A stretch of 64,000 bases of DNA from Flavobacteriales bacterium UBA7690 (GCA_002482775.1 DLGQ01000109.1:54765-118764), one strand, 5' to 3'. Positions 1 to 9,561 are shown, counted from the first letter of the stretch. Notes: generated by a model not told the origin, from the letters alone. A program made the numbers and translations.

Positions 1-653
1 TAGCTTGGAGTGTCCGTGAAGAACCGGCCGATCAGGAAGTGCGAATAGCTGCCGTCGGCAGTGAATGAGCCTTGGATGGTATACCAGCCCGAACTGTCCA
101 CTATCGCTTCATCAGCGAAGACGTGCGCAAAGTCCTGTACCACCGGAGGCCTTCCCACTGCTGGATAGTTGACGGTACCATGGTCGGTATCCACGAACAG
201 AATACCTAGTTTATCCGTGTAGCAACTACGGAGGCCACGATCAGCCAAGCTCACTTTGAAGGAAATGAAATACTCCGCTCCTGTGATCAAAGGTTGGGAC
301 AGCGTACCACCCACGATCTCGACAGGGAAATAGGGCGGGGTATCGAGAGGGTTCGGACCCCAGGCAATAAAGCCGCTATACCCGCTCCCACTGGCTGGCA
401 TTTGTTCTCCGGCAAAATTCGTTGGAACGGAAACTTCCCCTGTAGAGCAGGCGTGAAAGAAATCCCAGGAATTCATGTTGGTCGTCCAACTGCTACTGCA
501 GTGGGTGTTGTGATACGAAAGAGGACAGCACGAAGTATCCTCGAAGGATGGGTTTACTACCAAGTTCTGTGCGGGCAACACGAGCCAACCTAGTATCAGG
601 GGAACGACCATGCAGCAAACACGCAAGTCTATGGGTCGATGAGGCAGGTTCAT
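1..653 (-). CDS. Secreted surface protein, 3' part outside window
   Basis: An open frame runs on the minus strand from an ATG at 653 to the window edge, about 217 codons with no stop, so it is the N-terminal part of a longer protein. A hydrophobic stretch (VVPLILGWLVLPAQ) looks like a signal peptide with cleavage near the AQ; a second ATG at 611 gives a shorter, equally good signal peptide, so the start is uncertain. Just after it is NLVVNPSFED, a motif common at the mature N-terminus of Bacteroidota surface proteins that often go on to an OmpA-like or T9SS domain. Several cysteines follow (SCCP, HCSSS). The family function is unknown and the C-terminus cannot be seen. Export is well supported; the rest is inference. 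Confidence 0.75.
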   Translation of the reverse strand, partial: MNLPHRPIDLRVCCMVVPLILGWLVLPAQNLVVNPSFEDTSCCPLSYHNTHCSSSWTTNMNSWDFFHACSTGEVSVPTNFAGEQMPASGSGYSGFIAWGPNPLDTPPYFPVEIVGGTLSQPLITGAEYFISFKVSLADRGLRSCYTDKLGILFVDTDHGTVNYPAVGRPPVVQDFAHVFADEAIVDSSGWYTIQGSFTADGSYSHFLIGRFFTDTPS

Positions 654-988
654 GGAACGGACAAGGTAGTATCCATAAGGTAGACCACTGCAGATCCTAC
701 ATCAACTACACGCAGTGCGGACGGCTTCTGAGCGTTGCCTAAGGCTACTCCCTATCAGCGCGTAGCGTGGCCGCTATCTAAGCCTAACCGGCGGCTACAC
801 TCAACGAGAACTGGAACATGGTAGCCATCCTTACGGCAGGCAGGCCTGTGTTTACCCTTGCGCCCGCTAGCCTGGTGCGTTGCCACAGGCTATGGAGAGC
901 CTACGATGCTGCGCGTAGCCGCAGGTTTGCCTGCCAGAGGTATGGCTTCGCGCCGAGGCGGTACCAAGCCTCCACGTGCGTTGGAGGG
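654..988. other. Non-coding stretch with no recognised feature
   Basis: This gap lies between two minus-strand genes. The open frames crossing it have no recognisable protein character and overlap each other in conflicting frames. I see GC-rich partial inverted repeats (around 820-960) but no terminator with a T-run, tRNA or convincing promoter. Confidence 0.5.
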
Positions 989-1423
989 TCATCCGAATGC
1001 CCCCACCGGGATCTCACCCGCCTCACGCAATTGGACGAACTCATCCACGGTAAGGGTTTTGATGCGTTCGGCGATGCTGCGCGCGGGTTCGGCGCAATCG
1101 CGGTGCCAGGCGTAGATCGCGTTGTAGCGCAACCACGATGGTTGCTCGTTGGGGCCGCCATATCGAGCGATGATCACCAGGTCGTTCTCGGCCGGTGTGT
1201 GGTGGTCGTAGCGAAGGCCTAGCGTGTGCAAGGCGTGGAGGCGCTCGGTCAACGGTCCACGGTCATCGGAGGCGAGGCGGAGCAGTTCGGCATCTTCCTG
1301 GTCGGCCCATCGGATGGGGTCGAAGTCGAGATCGGCTTTGGCTTGTATCAAGCCACCAGGGTAGCGAAGTTCCAGGGCGGCCTTCACCACGAGCAGGGTG
1401 TAATGGGCAATAGTGACCGGCAT
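989..1423 (-). CDS. Hypothetical protein, 144 aa
   Basis: The reading frame is open further upstream, but the upstream residues look like noise, so I place the start at the ATG at 1423 (MPVTIAHYTLL). The protein is acidic and soluble with no signal peptide. It contains AALELRYPGGL near residue 15, an acidic middle (WADQEDAELLRL) and a C-terminal part with many charged residues. I do not recognise the family. It lies just downstream of a broken gene on the same strand. Support is coherent amino-acid composition and codon use; function is unknown. Confidence 0.55.
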   Translation of the reverse strand: MPVTIAHYTLLVVKAALELRYPGGLIQAKADLDFDPIRWADQEDAELLRLASDDRGPLTERLHALHTLGLRYDHHTPAENDLVIIARYGGPNEQPSWLRYNAIYAWHRDCAEPARSIAERIKTLTVDEFVQLREAGEIPVGAFG

Positions 1424-1595
1424 GCGATGAATGTAGGAATTTGCAATGGTGGGTGCACGGTGAATGCGCGGCAAAGGGCATCCGCTATATCGGCGTCGCC
1501 AGAGGTTTCGCTCCACGAGAGACGGAACATGGGTGCCTGTGTGGCTGCCTCGTGCCCGGTAGCATGGGCATAGCCACAGGCACACGCGGCGATGA

Positions 1596-1969
1596 TCACT
1601 CTTTGGTCACCGGGTCTTCCTCCAGGTCCAGCACCGTGGAGTTCGTTTCCACATCGAACCAACTGGCGAACAAGTCGTACGTCCGTTTCTGCGGCTGGCG
1701 GCTTTCGTCCGTGTACCAGTCGTTCAGTTCGTTCACGAAGATGTCATCGAAGTGGGTACGCATCCAATCCATCACTTCCTCGTTGCCGGCCTTCTCGTGG
1801 ACGAGATGGATGTTGCACTCGCCCATCGCGTTGATCGGTTCCATATCACTGAAGGTCGCATTGACCCGGTCGAAGAAGGGTCAGGTCAACCAAGGTATCG
1901 GTCTTCCACGGCGGCTTTCTCGATCACGAGATCCAGGAGGTCGATGCTGATGGGCAAGGGATATGGCAT
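1596..1969 (-). pseudogene. Frameshifted hypothetical gene
   Basis: Two minus-strand frames read as one protein interrupted by a shift. The first part starts at an ATG at 1969 (MPYPLPISIDLLDLVIEK) and meets TGA at 1886-1888. The second part opens just after a TGA at 1881-1883, continues FFDRVNATFSDMEPINAM and ends at 1596 with acidic LDLEEDPVTKE. The break lies in a 5-bp tandem duplication (TGACC TGACC on the minus strand). Removing five bases joins the frames, although one stop would remain, so a second change is needed. The intact product would be about 123 aa, soluble and acidic. The alternative is a shorter real gene starting at 1844. Function unknown. Confidence 0.5.
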
Positions 1970-2012
1970 CTCCTGCGAAAGTATGTGGTGGGGTTACTGG
2001 TATTCCCACCCA

Positions 2013-2351
2013 TCAATGCCGCCAAGGAATGCCCGTGACGATGACGCCCCCGTTCGGCTGCGGTGTCACTTTACACGCCACCATTTCACCACCGGGGCAT
2101 TTGTTCCAACGCACCATGGAGTCGTCGATATCACGTCCGAAGGCCAGTGGTGTTTGGAAAGCAGCTGACCGGACCGCGACATACAAGGCACAGGTCTTTT
2201 GGTCGAAGATGAAGTCGAAGAGGTCGATGTCCGCCGGTGCGGTGGTAGGTTGCGCTGCTGTTAGGACCGGCAGTAGTGGTTGTCGCTTCACGGCTTGTTG
2301 ACCGTAGGTATCGGTGCAGAAGAGGAGCGTGGCGAAGGAAAGCACCCACAT
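2013..2351 (-). CDS. Small secreted protein, unknown function
   Basis: The start is placed at the ATG at 2351, where a signal peptide begins (MWVLSFATLLFCTDTYGQ); the frame is open upstream but those residues look non-coding. The mature part is about 95 aa with two or three cysteines (KTCALYVAVRS, NKCPGGEMVACKV) that could form a disulfide. The core IDLFDFIFDQKTCALYV followed by VACKVTPQPNGGVIVTGIP suggests a small beta-rich domain. I do not recognise the family. It is transcribed divergently from the outer-membrane protein gene at 2646. Confidence 0.5.
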   Translation of the reverse strand: MWVLSFATLLFCTDTYGQQAVKRQPLLPVLTAAQPTTAPADIDLFDFIFDQKTCALYVAVRSAAFQTPLAFGRDIDDSMVRWNKCPGGEMVACKVTPQPNGGVIVTGIPWRH

Positions 2352-2645
2352 GCTGATGCTGCGCGTGGGGGTTTCCGGTGTTGCGCGACCGGGAAGGTCC
2401 TGGGATATTGCCGCGCGGGTTTGTGCAGGGTTGAGCATGGTATTGGGACGGGCTTGGAACGAACATTACGAAGGTGGTGAAGTTCATCGCGTCTAGCGCA
2501 TGCCAGCGAGAACGGTCATCACGATATGCCCCATCCATCACGTGCAGCATGGGTTCGGGGCTGTGCACCATCCGTACGACCGATCAGGGAACGGAACGCG
2601 CCACCCTTCTGTATCCATTATGAATTTGCATCTTGCGTCAGATCC

Positions 2646-3164
2646 ATGCGCAGCGCACTCCCTCTTTTGTTCCTTGTCGTCTCGTTGTTCTCCGCATCGA
2701 AGGTTCTGGCCCAAGGCGGTGTGCGTGCGATCTTTTGGGATTACATGAGTTTGGGACCGAACAACTGGGCCAATGGTCTGGGCCTGGGATATGACCAGGA
2801 CCTGAACGATCGACTATCCCTTGGTATCCAGGGACGCATCTTGCTGTCGAACGAGGCGAAATGGTCGGTGAGTTACCGGAGTGCCTATCACCTCGCCGAC
2901 AACGATGAGGCCTCTTTCTACATCGGCCCACAGGTTGCTGTGATGAGCTATGAGACACGGAACGGGAACTCCACCTTGGTGCCCATCGGTATGCGTTGTG
3001 GTGTGCGCGGAGGTCTGGAGCGTTTCTACGCCGATATTTTCGCAGCTGTGAACTACACGATCGGCGCTTCTGGTGTGGAGCTCACTTCCCGTGACCCGAC
3101 GTTGAGCGCTTCGTTGATCGAGATCGGCCTACACATGGGCTGGGGTTGGGACAAGGCGCGCTAA
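2646..3164 (+). CDS. Outer-membrane beta-barrel-like protein
   Basis: The start is set at the ATG at 2646 because it begins a textbook signal peptide (MRSALPLLFLVVSLFSASKVLAQ), although the frame is open upstream. The 172-aa product has alternating amphipathic strands rich in Tyr, Gly and Asn (GLGLGYDQDLNDRLSLGIQG, WSVSYRSAYHLADNDEASFY), typical of small outer-membrane barrels such as the OmpW/porin-like families of Bacteroidota. It ends GLHMGWGWDKAR, without a clear terminal aromatic. A TGAATTTG sequence at 2621-2628 resembles the Bacteroidota -7 box. The specific ligand or role is unknown; the barrel assignment is inferred from sequence pattern only. Confidence 0.65.
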   Translation: MRSALPLLFLVVSLFSASKVLAQGGVRAIFWDYMSLGPNNWANGLGLGYDQDLNDRLSLGIQGRILLSNEAKWSVSYRSAYHLADNDEASFYIGPQVAVMSYETRNGNSTLVPIGMRCGVRGGLERFYADIFAAVNYTIGASGVELTSRDPTLSASLIEIGLHMGWGWDKAR

Positions 3165-3337
3165 GTACAGCCGAGGTATCGTCCCGTGATGTGGATCCGT
3201 GCGTGACCTGTGCGTTGGGAACGCGTGCCTTGCGCGATACCCCCTTCCGTGATCCGTGCCGCGTGCTTCAACACCTGTAGGTGCTATTCGAGAAGAAGAA
3301 TGGTCCGGTGCAGGTGATACGACACTGGTGGGCAAGC

Positions 3338-3368
3338 AAAAGCCCCCACCCGTTCAAGGATGAGGGCT
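3338..3368 (-). terminator. Rho-independent terminator of the 1608-aa gene
   Basis: On the minus strand an arm AGCCCTCATCC, loop TTGAA and arm CGGGTGGGGGCT form an 11-12 bp stem with G-U pairs, followed by TTTT. It sits about 20 bases after the stop codon of the minus-strand gene ending at 3389. Confidence 0.75.
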
Positions 3369-3388
3369 TCTGCTCGTGATCCTGGATA

Positions 3389-6300
3389 TCACTCCACGAT
3401 GATGCGACCCGTGGCGATCCGATCACCGCTCACGATCCGATAGAGGAACACACCCTGGCTCATCCCGGTGACGTTCCATTCGATCCTGTGCGGCAGCCCT
3501 TCTGCCAAGATGCCCAAGTGGCGCTGCTCCACCAATGTGCCGTTGAGCGAGTGGATCTCGAAGGTCGTCGGTTGGTCGTTCGAGGTTCCTTCCAGTTGCA
3601 GGTTCGCGATCGCGTTCGCCGGGTTGGGGAACACGGCCACCTTCAGCAGTGTTTCCTCTGCCGTTACGATGGAAGGCGTGTTGGTGTTCTCCACCACCAA
3701 CCCCGAGATGCCACCAGGGCATTGCAGATAACCATTGTTCGTGGTGCCACCGGCATAACCCGTGTTTATGGCTGCAAGCGCAGCGGCAAGCGTGGTACGG
3801 CTGTAGAGGCCTCCGCAGTTCCCGATCTTGGAGTCCGCTTCATCGATCAATTCCTGCACGGTCCAACCGGAGAACGTTCCACTGGTGATCACCATGTTCT
3901 TGAGCAAGGTTGTAGATGGGCTGAAGGCGGTGTTCAACTCATCGAAACGGACGCTCAATTTCAGGGCTACCAATTCACCCGCAAGCGCGTTGCTGTAGGT
4001 GGTGGGGTTCTGCATGGTACCGCTCGGCAGTCTGGCGCTGCTGCCGGTGGAGGGTAGGAACGCGATCACAGCCGACGCGCTGGTCAAGCGTAAGAACCTG
4101 CCGCCACAACCGATGGTGAGGAAGCCAGGCGACGGGAAAGCCGCAGCGAAGTTGCTGGTCAAGTAGGATGCCGCAGTTCCGGAAGTCGCTCCCCAAGCCG
4201 CTTGTGTTTCCGTGCGTGTGCCTGCACAACTGTTGCCCGCGAGGGTGATGGTGGTAGTGCAACTAGCCACACACCCACGCGCATCGGTCACCACGACCGT
4301 GTATGATCCGGATGCGGTCACCGTTGCGGAGGCTGTGGTCTGCACGGGTGAAGTGTTCCAGCTATAGGTGTAGGGAGCAAGTCCACCACTGGCCGTCACG
4401 CTAACGGTGCTCGTTGACGCATTTGAAGTGCAACTCGCGGTTGGTGGGGCGTTCACGGATACGACCGTGGCTGCAGAAGTGCCGGAACAAGTGCCGCTGG
4501 CCACGGAAACGGTATAACTACCGGCTTGGTTGGCCGTGTAGCTGTTGCTTGTAGCTCCACTGATCACCGTGCCATTCCTGCTCCATGTGTAGGTTGAACC
4601 GGAACTGCTGGCGGTGCTCAACACTACGCTACTTCCTGTGCAGAGCGCTGTGTTGCCATTGGCCGTGATCGTTGGCGTGGTGCCCGTTCCGCTCACCGTT
4701 ACCGTGATCGCACTGGAAGTGGCAGAAGAACCGCAGCCGGTCACGGTGCGTGTGTAGCTGCCTGCTTGCGTTGCCGTGTACGTGCTGCTGGTCGCACCGC
4801 TGATGGTGGTGCCATTTCGCCTCCAGCTGTAAGTGAAACCGGTGCCCGTATTTCCGCTCAGGACCACGCTGCCACCGGAGCAGAACGTGGTGGGTCCGGA
4901 TGCTGTGATGGTTGCCGTAGGCGAAGTGCTCACGGTGATGTTGACAGGGGCCGATGTGGTGGAACAGCTGCCGTTGGTCACGGTCACCGTCATGGCACCG
5001 GTCTGGTAGGCTGTGTAGGCATAACTCGTGGCCGCACCCGATATCGCCACCCCGTTCAACCGCCATTGGTAGCTATTCCCGCTGGCTTGTGCCGTGACTA
5101 GGATAACGTTGCCCCCATAGCAGAATGTGGTGGGGCCGAGTGCGGTGATGGTTGGTGTGGCACCTGTGCCGGAGCCTGCCGTAACGCTCACGGCGTTGGA
5201 AGTCACGGAACAGCCACCTGTGGTGATGGTCGCTGTGTACGAACCGGTGAGGTTCGCGGTGTAGCTGCTGGTTGTAGCTCCGGAGATCACGTTACCGTCC
5301 CGCCGCCAGGCGTAGGTATACCCACTACCGGAAGTGGCGTTCAGGACAACACTGCCGCCGGAACAGAAGCTCGTGCTGCCGGCCGCAGTAACGCTGGCTG
5401 TAGGTGCTGCGTTCACGGTCACGGTAATGGCGTTGGATGTCGTAGAACACCCCCCGTTGCTCACCACCACGGTGTAGCTTCCGGCCTGTGTGGCGCTGTA
5501 GCTGCTGGCGGTGGCACCGGAAATGGTGGTTCCACCTCGGCGCCACACGTAGGTGAAGCCGCTACCGGTGTTGGCACCCAGGGTCACGCTGCCGCCGTTG
5601 CAGAAGGTGGTGGAGCCGTTGGCCGTTATCGTCGCTGTTGGGGCGGAATTGATGGAGACCACCGTGCCTGCGGAAGAGACCGAGCACCCACCGCTGGTGA
5701 TCGTCACCACATACGTGCCCGCTTGGTTCGCCGTGTAACTGCTGCTCGTAGCACCGCTGATGGTGGTGCCACTGCGTTTCCAGATATACGTGTATCCGGT
5801 GCCGGTAGTGGCGTTTAACACTACACTGCCTCCCGTACAGAACCCTGTGGTGCCCCCAGCATTGATCGTTGCCGTGGGTGCTGTGTTCACCGTTACGTTG
5901 GTGGCCCCCGATGTGGTGGTGCATCCACCATTGCTCACGACGAGGGTATAGCTGCCAGCTTCCGTTGCGGTGTAACTACTGCTTGTAGCGCCACTGATCG
6001 CCGTTCCGTTGCGCCTCCATACATAGGTGAGTCCGGTGCCCGTGTTCCCGTTCAGTACCACACTACCACCTGTGCAGAAGGTGGTGGCACCGCCAGCAGA
6101 AATGGTGGCAGTTGGCGCGCTGTTCACGGTGACGTTGACGATGGCGGAGCTTGTGGAGCATCCGCTGTTGGTGATGGTGACGGAGTAGGCTCCGGCTTGT
6201 GTGGCGGTATAGCTGCTGCTGGTGGCACCACTGATGGATACCCCACCGCGCTTCCACACGTAGGAGTAACCTGATCCTGTGCTCGCGTTCAGCACTACAC

Positions 6301-8215
6301 TACCACCACTACAGAAGCCCGTAGCACCAGCGGCGGTGATGCTGGCTGTCGGTGTTATGCTGGTACCTGCGCACTGGCAGCTCGCATTGTACACATCGTT
6401 GATGGTGCAGGCGTTGTTGTCATTGCACGCGGACCCCACGGTAGCGCTGCCACCGACCACACCAAGGCAATCGGTCGTGGTAACGGAGCCGCTGGCCGTG
6501 GCCAATGCGCCGAGGGACATGTTGTAGTAGCTGCCGCTCGCGCTGGTCTCCAACACCACGGCACGTACCATGTATTGTTGGCCGGAAGCGAAGGGGATGG
6601 CACCGTTGGAATAGCTGGTACCTGTCACCGGGTTGGTGGTCAACCGGGTGATCGCTCCGGAAGAGGCATCAATGCGGTAGATATGGTAACCGGAAACGGT
6701 CTCCGCAGCGGCGCTCCACGTGAACGAAGCGTTGCCGCTGTTGTTGGTCACGGCCAGGTTCGTTGGTGGCTTCACCATCTTCATGCGCAGGCTGGGGTCG
6801 CCCATCAGGTTCAAGTGGGTGCGGCCGATGGACGATTGCCATCCTTCGGTGATGGGCAGGTAGAGGCCCGTGTTGTTCATGGTCTCGCGTGCACCATATC
6901 CGATGTTCTCTCCCATGCCCATGTGGTGGAAGTACCACGCCGGAATGCCTGCCCAGCAATTGGTGAGGCCATCGCCGCGTGCGATGATGGCGCGCAGGAA
7001 GTTGTTGCGGTTATCGTAATCCACGAAGAAGCTGCCCAACGCCATGTTGAACACACCGCCCATGGTCACGCTGCTGGCAAGTTGCTGCGTCGTGGTACCA
7101 CCATCCGTACCGTTGTAGGTCACCACAGAGCCGTCCAACGCTTGTTGACCACCACCGTAGTGGGCGGTCCACAAGTAGCTTTGGCCGTTCACGTAGTCCC
7201 TGAAATCGAGCACTGGTGCTGCAGGTACTGGGTTGCTGAGGCCGGTCATGGCAGAAGCGCGCCAGCCACTTCCACCAACAGGATTACCGAGCCATTCGAG
7301 CTTGTCGATCACCAACGCACGTGTGGTCGGGGCCCATTGTTTCACCTTGTAGTTGTGCGAGCGGTTCAGGTAGCTGCGCATCAGTTCCACTTCGCTGGTG
7401 CCGAAGGCGGGCATGTCGTACATATCCACGCGGCCCACTTGCAATTCCACTGCGGAAGGGAAATCGCTCTGGTCGAATTTGCCATCACCGGGAACGTTCC
7501 ATGTGCGCTGCTGGCTCGCTACCGTCACGTTCACGCTGTTGTCCGTCCATGTTCCGTTCACGTCAGCGTAGTATCCATCCGTTGGCCGTGCGCCACGCGC
7601 ATCATCATGGCCATCGGGGTATACGTTGCCGGAGTAGGGCACGGGTACGTGCCCGATGATGTAAAGCGCCTTCACATTGGTGGGGTCGCTGTTGTAGTGG
7701 CCTTGTACCACGCTCTTCACACTGGTCACCGTTGCTGTACGGGAAACATCGCTACGCAGAACGGCCCAGCCATCGCCGCGTAGGTCGTTCGTCAGCTGGG
7801 TCAGCTCCGTGGCCAGCGCAGAGGAGAGCGTGTTGTCCACCAACAGGATGATCTTGCCGCGATAGTCCACTACGGGCAACTGGATGCCGGTACTGATGTA
7901 GCCGATGCCGGTCACGCCGCCGGCCACCCGTACGATCTTGTATTCGTAGTTCGTCCCGATCACGGCACTGTTGTCCGTCCAGGTCAATGCGGAAGCGGAC
8001 GGTGTGGCCACTGCGCTACCCCACGAGGTGCTGGTCTTGGTCTTGCGATAGATTGTAAGCGACGATGTGCTACCGATGGAGGCCCAGTTGAGGGTGATCG
8101 ACGGTGCGGTGGACACGGTAGCCGTGATGCGTACAGCGGCCTTCTCGGAAGAGGACTGTGCTGAAATGCCCAAGGCAAGGACAAGCGAAAGCGTAAAGAG
8201 GAGGATTCGAAGCAT
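3389..8215 (-). CDS. C25-like T9SS protein with eight Ig-like repeats
   Basis: Product of 1608 aa, starting at the ATG at 8215 that opens the signal peptide MLRILLFTLSLVLALGISAQ. Order: a fibronectin-like segment (about 30-110); a region of about 115-480 resembling gingipain-type C25 peptidases, with ALYIIGHVPVPY, SYLWTAHYGGG and the C25-style ending LNLMGDPSLRM; a fibronectin-like domain to about 600; a short Cys-rich linker (NDNNACTINDVYNASCQC); eight about 79-residue Ig-like repeats (622-1256); one SprB-type repeat; a region of about 200 aa seen in Bacteroidota surface proteins; and a T9SS type A sorting domain (VFPNPANAIANL to the end). Where C25 enzymes carry the catalytic Cys the sequence reads FNMALGSFF, so peptidase activity is doubtful. 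It is probably a cell-surface adhesin-like protein; the function is inferred. Confidence 0.85.
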   Translation of the reverse strand: MLRILLFTLSLVLALGISAQSSSEKAAVRITATVSTAPSITLNWASIGSTSSLTIYRKTKTSTSWGSAVATPSASALTWTDNSAVIGTNYEYKIVRVAGGVTGIGYISTGIQLPVVDYRGKIILLVDNTLSSALATELTQLTNDLRGDGWAVLRSDVSRTATVTSVKSVVQGHYNSDPTNVKALYIIGHVPVPYSGNVYPDGHDDARGARPTDGYYADVNGTWTDNSVNVTVASQQRTWNVPGDGKFDQSDFPSAVELQVGRVDMYDMPAFGTSEVELMRSYLNRSHNYKVKQWAPTTRALVIDKLEWLGNPVGGSGWRASAMTGLSNPVPAAPVLDFRDYVNGQSYLWTAHYGGGQQALDGSVVTYNGTDGGTTTQQLASSVTMGGVFNMALGSFFVDYDNRNNFLRAIIARGDGLTNCWAGIPAWYFHHMGMGENIGYGARETMNNTGLYLPITEGWQSSIGRTHLNLMGDPSLRMKMVKPPTNLAVTNNSGNASFTWSAAAETVSGYHIYRIDASSGAITRLTTNPVTGTSYSNGAIPFASGQQYMVRAVVLETSASGSYYNMSLGALATASGSVTTTDCLGVVGGSATVGSACNDNNACTINDVYNASCQCAGTSITPTASITAAGATGFCSGGSVVLNASTGSGYSYVWKRGGVSISGATSSSYTATQAGAYSVTITNSGCSTSSAIVNVTVNSAPTATISAGGATTFCTGGSVVLNGNTGTGLTYVWRRNGTAISGATSSSYTATEAGSYTLVVSNGGCTTTSGATNVTVNTAPTATINAGGTTGFCTGGSVVLNATTGTGYTYIWKRSGTTISGATSSSYTANQAGTYVVTITSGGCSVSSAGTVVSINSAPTATITANGSTTFCNGGSVTLGANTGSGFTYVWRRGGTTISGATASSYSATQAGSYTVVVSNGGCSTTSNAITVTVNAAPTASVTAAGSTSFCSGGSVVLNATSGSGYTYAWRRDGNVISGATTSSYTANLTGSYTATITTGGCSVTSNAVSVTAGSGTGATPTITALGPTTFCYGGNVILVTAQASGNSYQWRLNGVAISGAATSYAYTAYQTGAMTVTVTNGSCSTTSAPVNITVSTSPTATITASGPTTFCSGGSVVLSGNTGTGFTYSWRRNGTTISGATSSTYTATQAGSYTRTVTGCGSSATSSAITVTVSGTGTTPTITANGNTALCTGSSVVLSTASSSGSTYTWSRNGTVISGATSNSYTANQAGSYTVSVASGTCSGTSAATVVSVNAPPTASCTSNASTSTVSVTASGGLAPYTYSWNTSPVQTTASATVTASGSYTVVVTDARGCVASCTTTITLAGNSCAGTRTETQAAWGATSGTAASYLTSNFAAAFPSPGFLTIGCGGRFLRLTSASAVIAFLPSTGSSARLPSGTMQNPTTYSNALAGELVALKLSVRFDELNTAFSPSTTLLKNMVITSGTFSGWTVQELIDEADSKIGNCGGLYSRTTLAAALAAINTGYAGGTTNNGYLQCPGGISGLVVENTNTPSIVTAEETLLKVAVFPNPANAIANLQLEGTSNDQPTTFEIHSLNGTLVEQRHLGILAEGLPHRIEWNVTGMSQGVFLYRIVSGDRIATGRIIVE
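4448..6352 (-). repeat. Eight tandem Ig-like domain repeats (about 237 bp each)
   Basis: Within the gene, eight consecutive units of about 79 codons share PTATIT...TFC.GGSVVLN, TY.WRR.G..ISGATSSSYTA and a closing GGCS.TSNAVTVTV. Each keeps two cysteines (FC and GCS) that probably form the Ig disulfide. The units are so similar that they probably exchange sequence by recombination. A ninth, distinct unit of SprB type follows. Confidence 0.85.
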
Positions 8216-8652
8216 GATGTCTGGTTTTACAAGGAGCGGACCGCAGTGTGATCGTTCAGGACATGGATCGAGGGTTGAGACCCGGACCTGAGCGATGGTC
8301 ACCTGGAGAATGGTTCACACGATGCGTGCGGACCCGCTACCAGCGAGAAGGACAGGAACGAAGTGGATTGGAGCATGGGGTCAAAACTAGGCCCCAGAGC
8401 AGGTATGAGTCCAGTGTGGAAGCCGCGTCTGACGTGTGTTCTAGCCCGCTTTGGCGGCATGTTCCGATGGTCCATCGCCATTATGCATGGACTCACGCCG
8501 TATGATCAATGGTTCGTCGGTTCAAGAGTGCTTTCTACGAATACGATCCTTAGCCCGTTGGAAGCTGAAGTTCACCCGATGATGCATGGAAGTGCACAGG
8601 TTGGATCGGAAAACGGGGTGGGGCGATACGAGGTGATCGTTGCCCGATCGGC
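8216..8652. other. Intergenic region, no gene recognised
   Basis: This 437-bp gap separates two minus-strand genes. The open frames in it do not look like protein. It should hold the promoter of the 1608-aa gene, but I cannot point to a convincing -7/-33 pair upstream of 8215. Confidence 0.45.
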
Positions 8653-9561
8653 TCAAGGCTGTGTCGTCCAGATCCTGCCGATCAATTGGCGCTGGGCCTC
8701 CACGGTCAAATGCAGCGGGTCACGCCAGAAGCTCCGATCGGTCGGGAAAAGCCCGGGTCGGTCAAGGTCGATCACCGGTGCCATGGTTTTCAAACGAGTG
8801 ATGTAGGCCTCGCGCTTCGGCCCCAGCCCAGCGTCGCGCATGATGGCTTGCAGATCGGGGTGCGTTGGGTATTCCACGAACACGAGCTGCGCGCCCTCGG
8901 CGTTGCAACGGTCGGCCATGTACTGGAGCTTGTTGAACACCGTGGTGTCGATGCGGAAGTCGTTGGCACTGGCGCTTTCCGCTTCCAGGACCAGCCGCCA
9001 TTGCTCTTCGGTAGGACTGTCATAGGTCACCGGGAACCACGAGCTGTAGATGTTCAGTCCAGCGGATTCGATCACCCTGCGATTGTACGTATAGGAATAC
9101 GGTCTTTCAAGGATGGAACGTGGTTCTTGATAGATATCGAAATCACGCGAAGCATCCAGCCCGCGGAACGCCACTTGAACATACACCTTGCGCAAGGTGG
9201 CCAGGCTGTCCGCGTAACGGAACAGGTGGTCCATGGTCACATAGTTTCCACCTGGGATGCCGAAGTTGAAGTACCGATCGCCGGTGGCGCGTTCAAGACT
9301 GTCGAGGTCGAAATAGGAAAGACGACTATCGCCCAATAGCACATTGGCCCGTGGTTCGCGACGGAATGCCACGAGCTTCCACATCATGTTGCTGAAGGAC
9401 ATGGTGCGTCCACTGTGGTAGAGGTTCTTCTCTTTAAGCTCTTGCGAAATGGGGCCCCCTTGGTGATACAGCGAGTAGGGATCCACCCAAGCGACCAACG
9501 CGAACAACGCGAACATCGGTAGCGAAAGCTTGAAGCACTGGAGAAGGAAGCGGCCCACCAT
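8653..9561 (-). CDS. SGNH/DltD-like protein, partner of MBOAT
   Basis: 302 aa. An N-terminal membrane segment (about residues 5-25, LQCFKLSLPMFALFALVAWV) anchors a periplasmic domain. GDSRLSYFD near residue 77 matches SGNH block I (catalytic Ser), and DPLHLTVEAQ near the C-terminus matches the Asp-x-x-His block, so the triad appears intact. The layout resembles DltD and AlgJ/AlgX-like proteins that move acyl groups onto extracytoplasmic polymers together with an MBOAT protein. The start is only 3 bp past the stop of the MBOAT gene on the same strand, so the two are surely co-transcribed. The acceptor glycan is unknown. Confidence 0.8.
   Translation of the reverse strand: MVGRFLLQCFKLSLPMFALFALVAWVDPYSLYHQGGPISQELKEKNLYHSGRTMSFSNMMWKLVAFRREPRANVLLGDSRLSYFDLDSLERATGDRYFNFGIPGGNYVTMDHLFRYADSLATLRKVYVQVAFRGLDASRDFDIYQEPRSILERPYSYTYNRRVIESAGLNIYSSWFPVTYDSPTEEQWRLVLEAESASANDFRIDTTVFNKLQYMADRCNAEGAQLVFVEYPTHPDLQAIMRDAGLGPKREAYITRLKTMAPVIDLDRPGLFPTDRSFWRDPLHLTVEAQRQLIGRIWTTQP

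Noticed and set aside
818..1222. Long plus-strand frames in the first 1.3 kb
   Set aside because: They are antisense to the hypothetical gene at 989-1423 and have conflicting overlaps and noise-like composition.
6575..7783. 402-codon plus-strand frame
   Set aside because: Antisense shadow of the well-supported 1608-aa gene, with His/Val/Gly-rich noise-like sequence and no recognisable domain.
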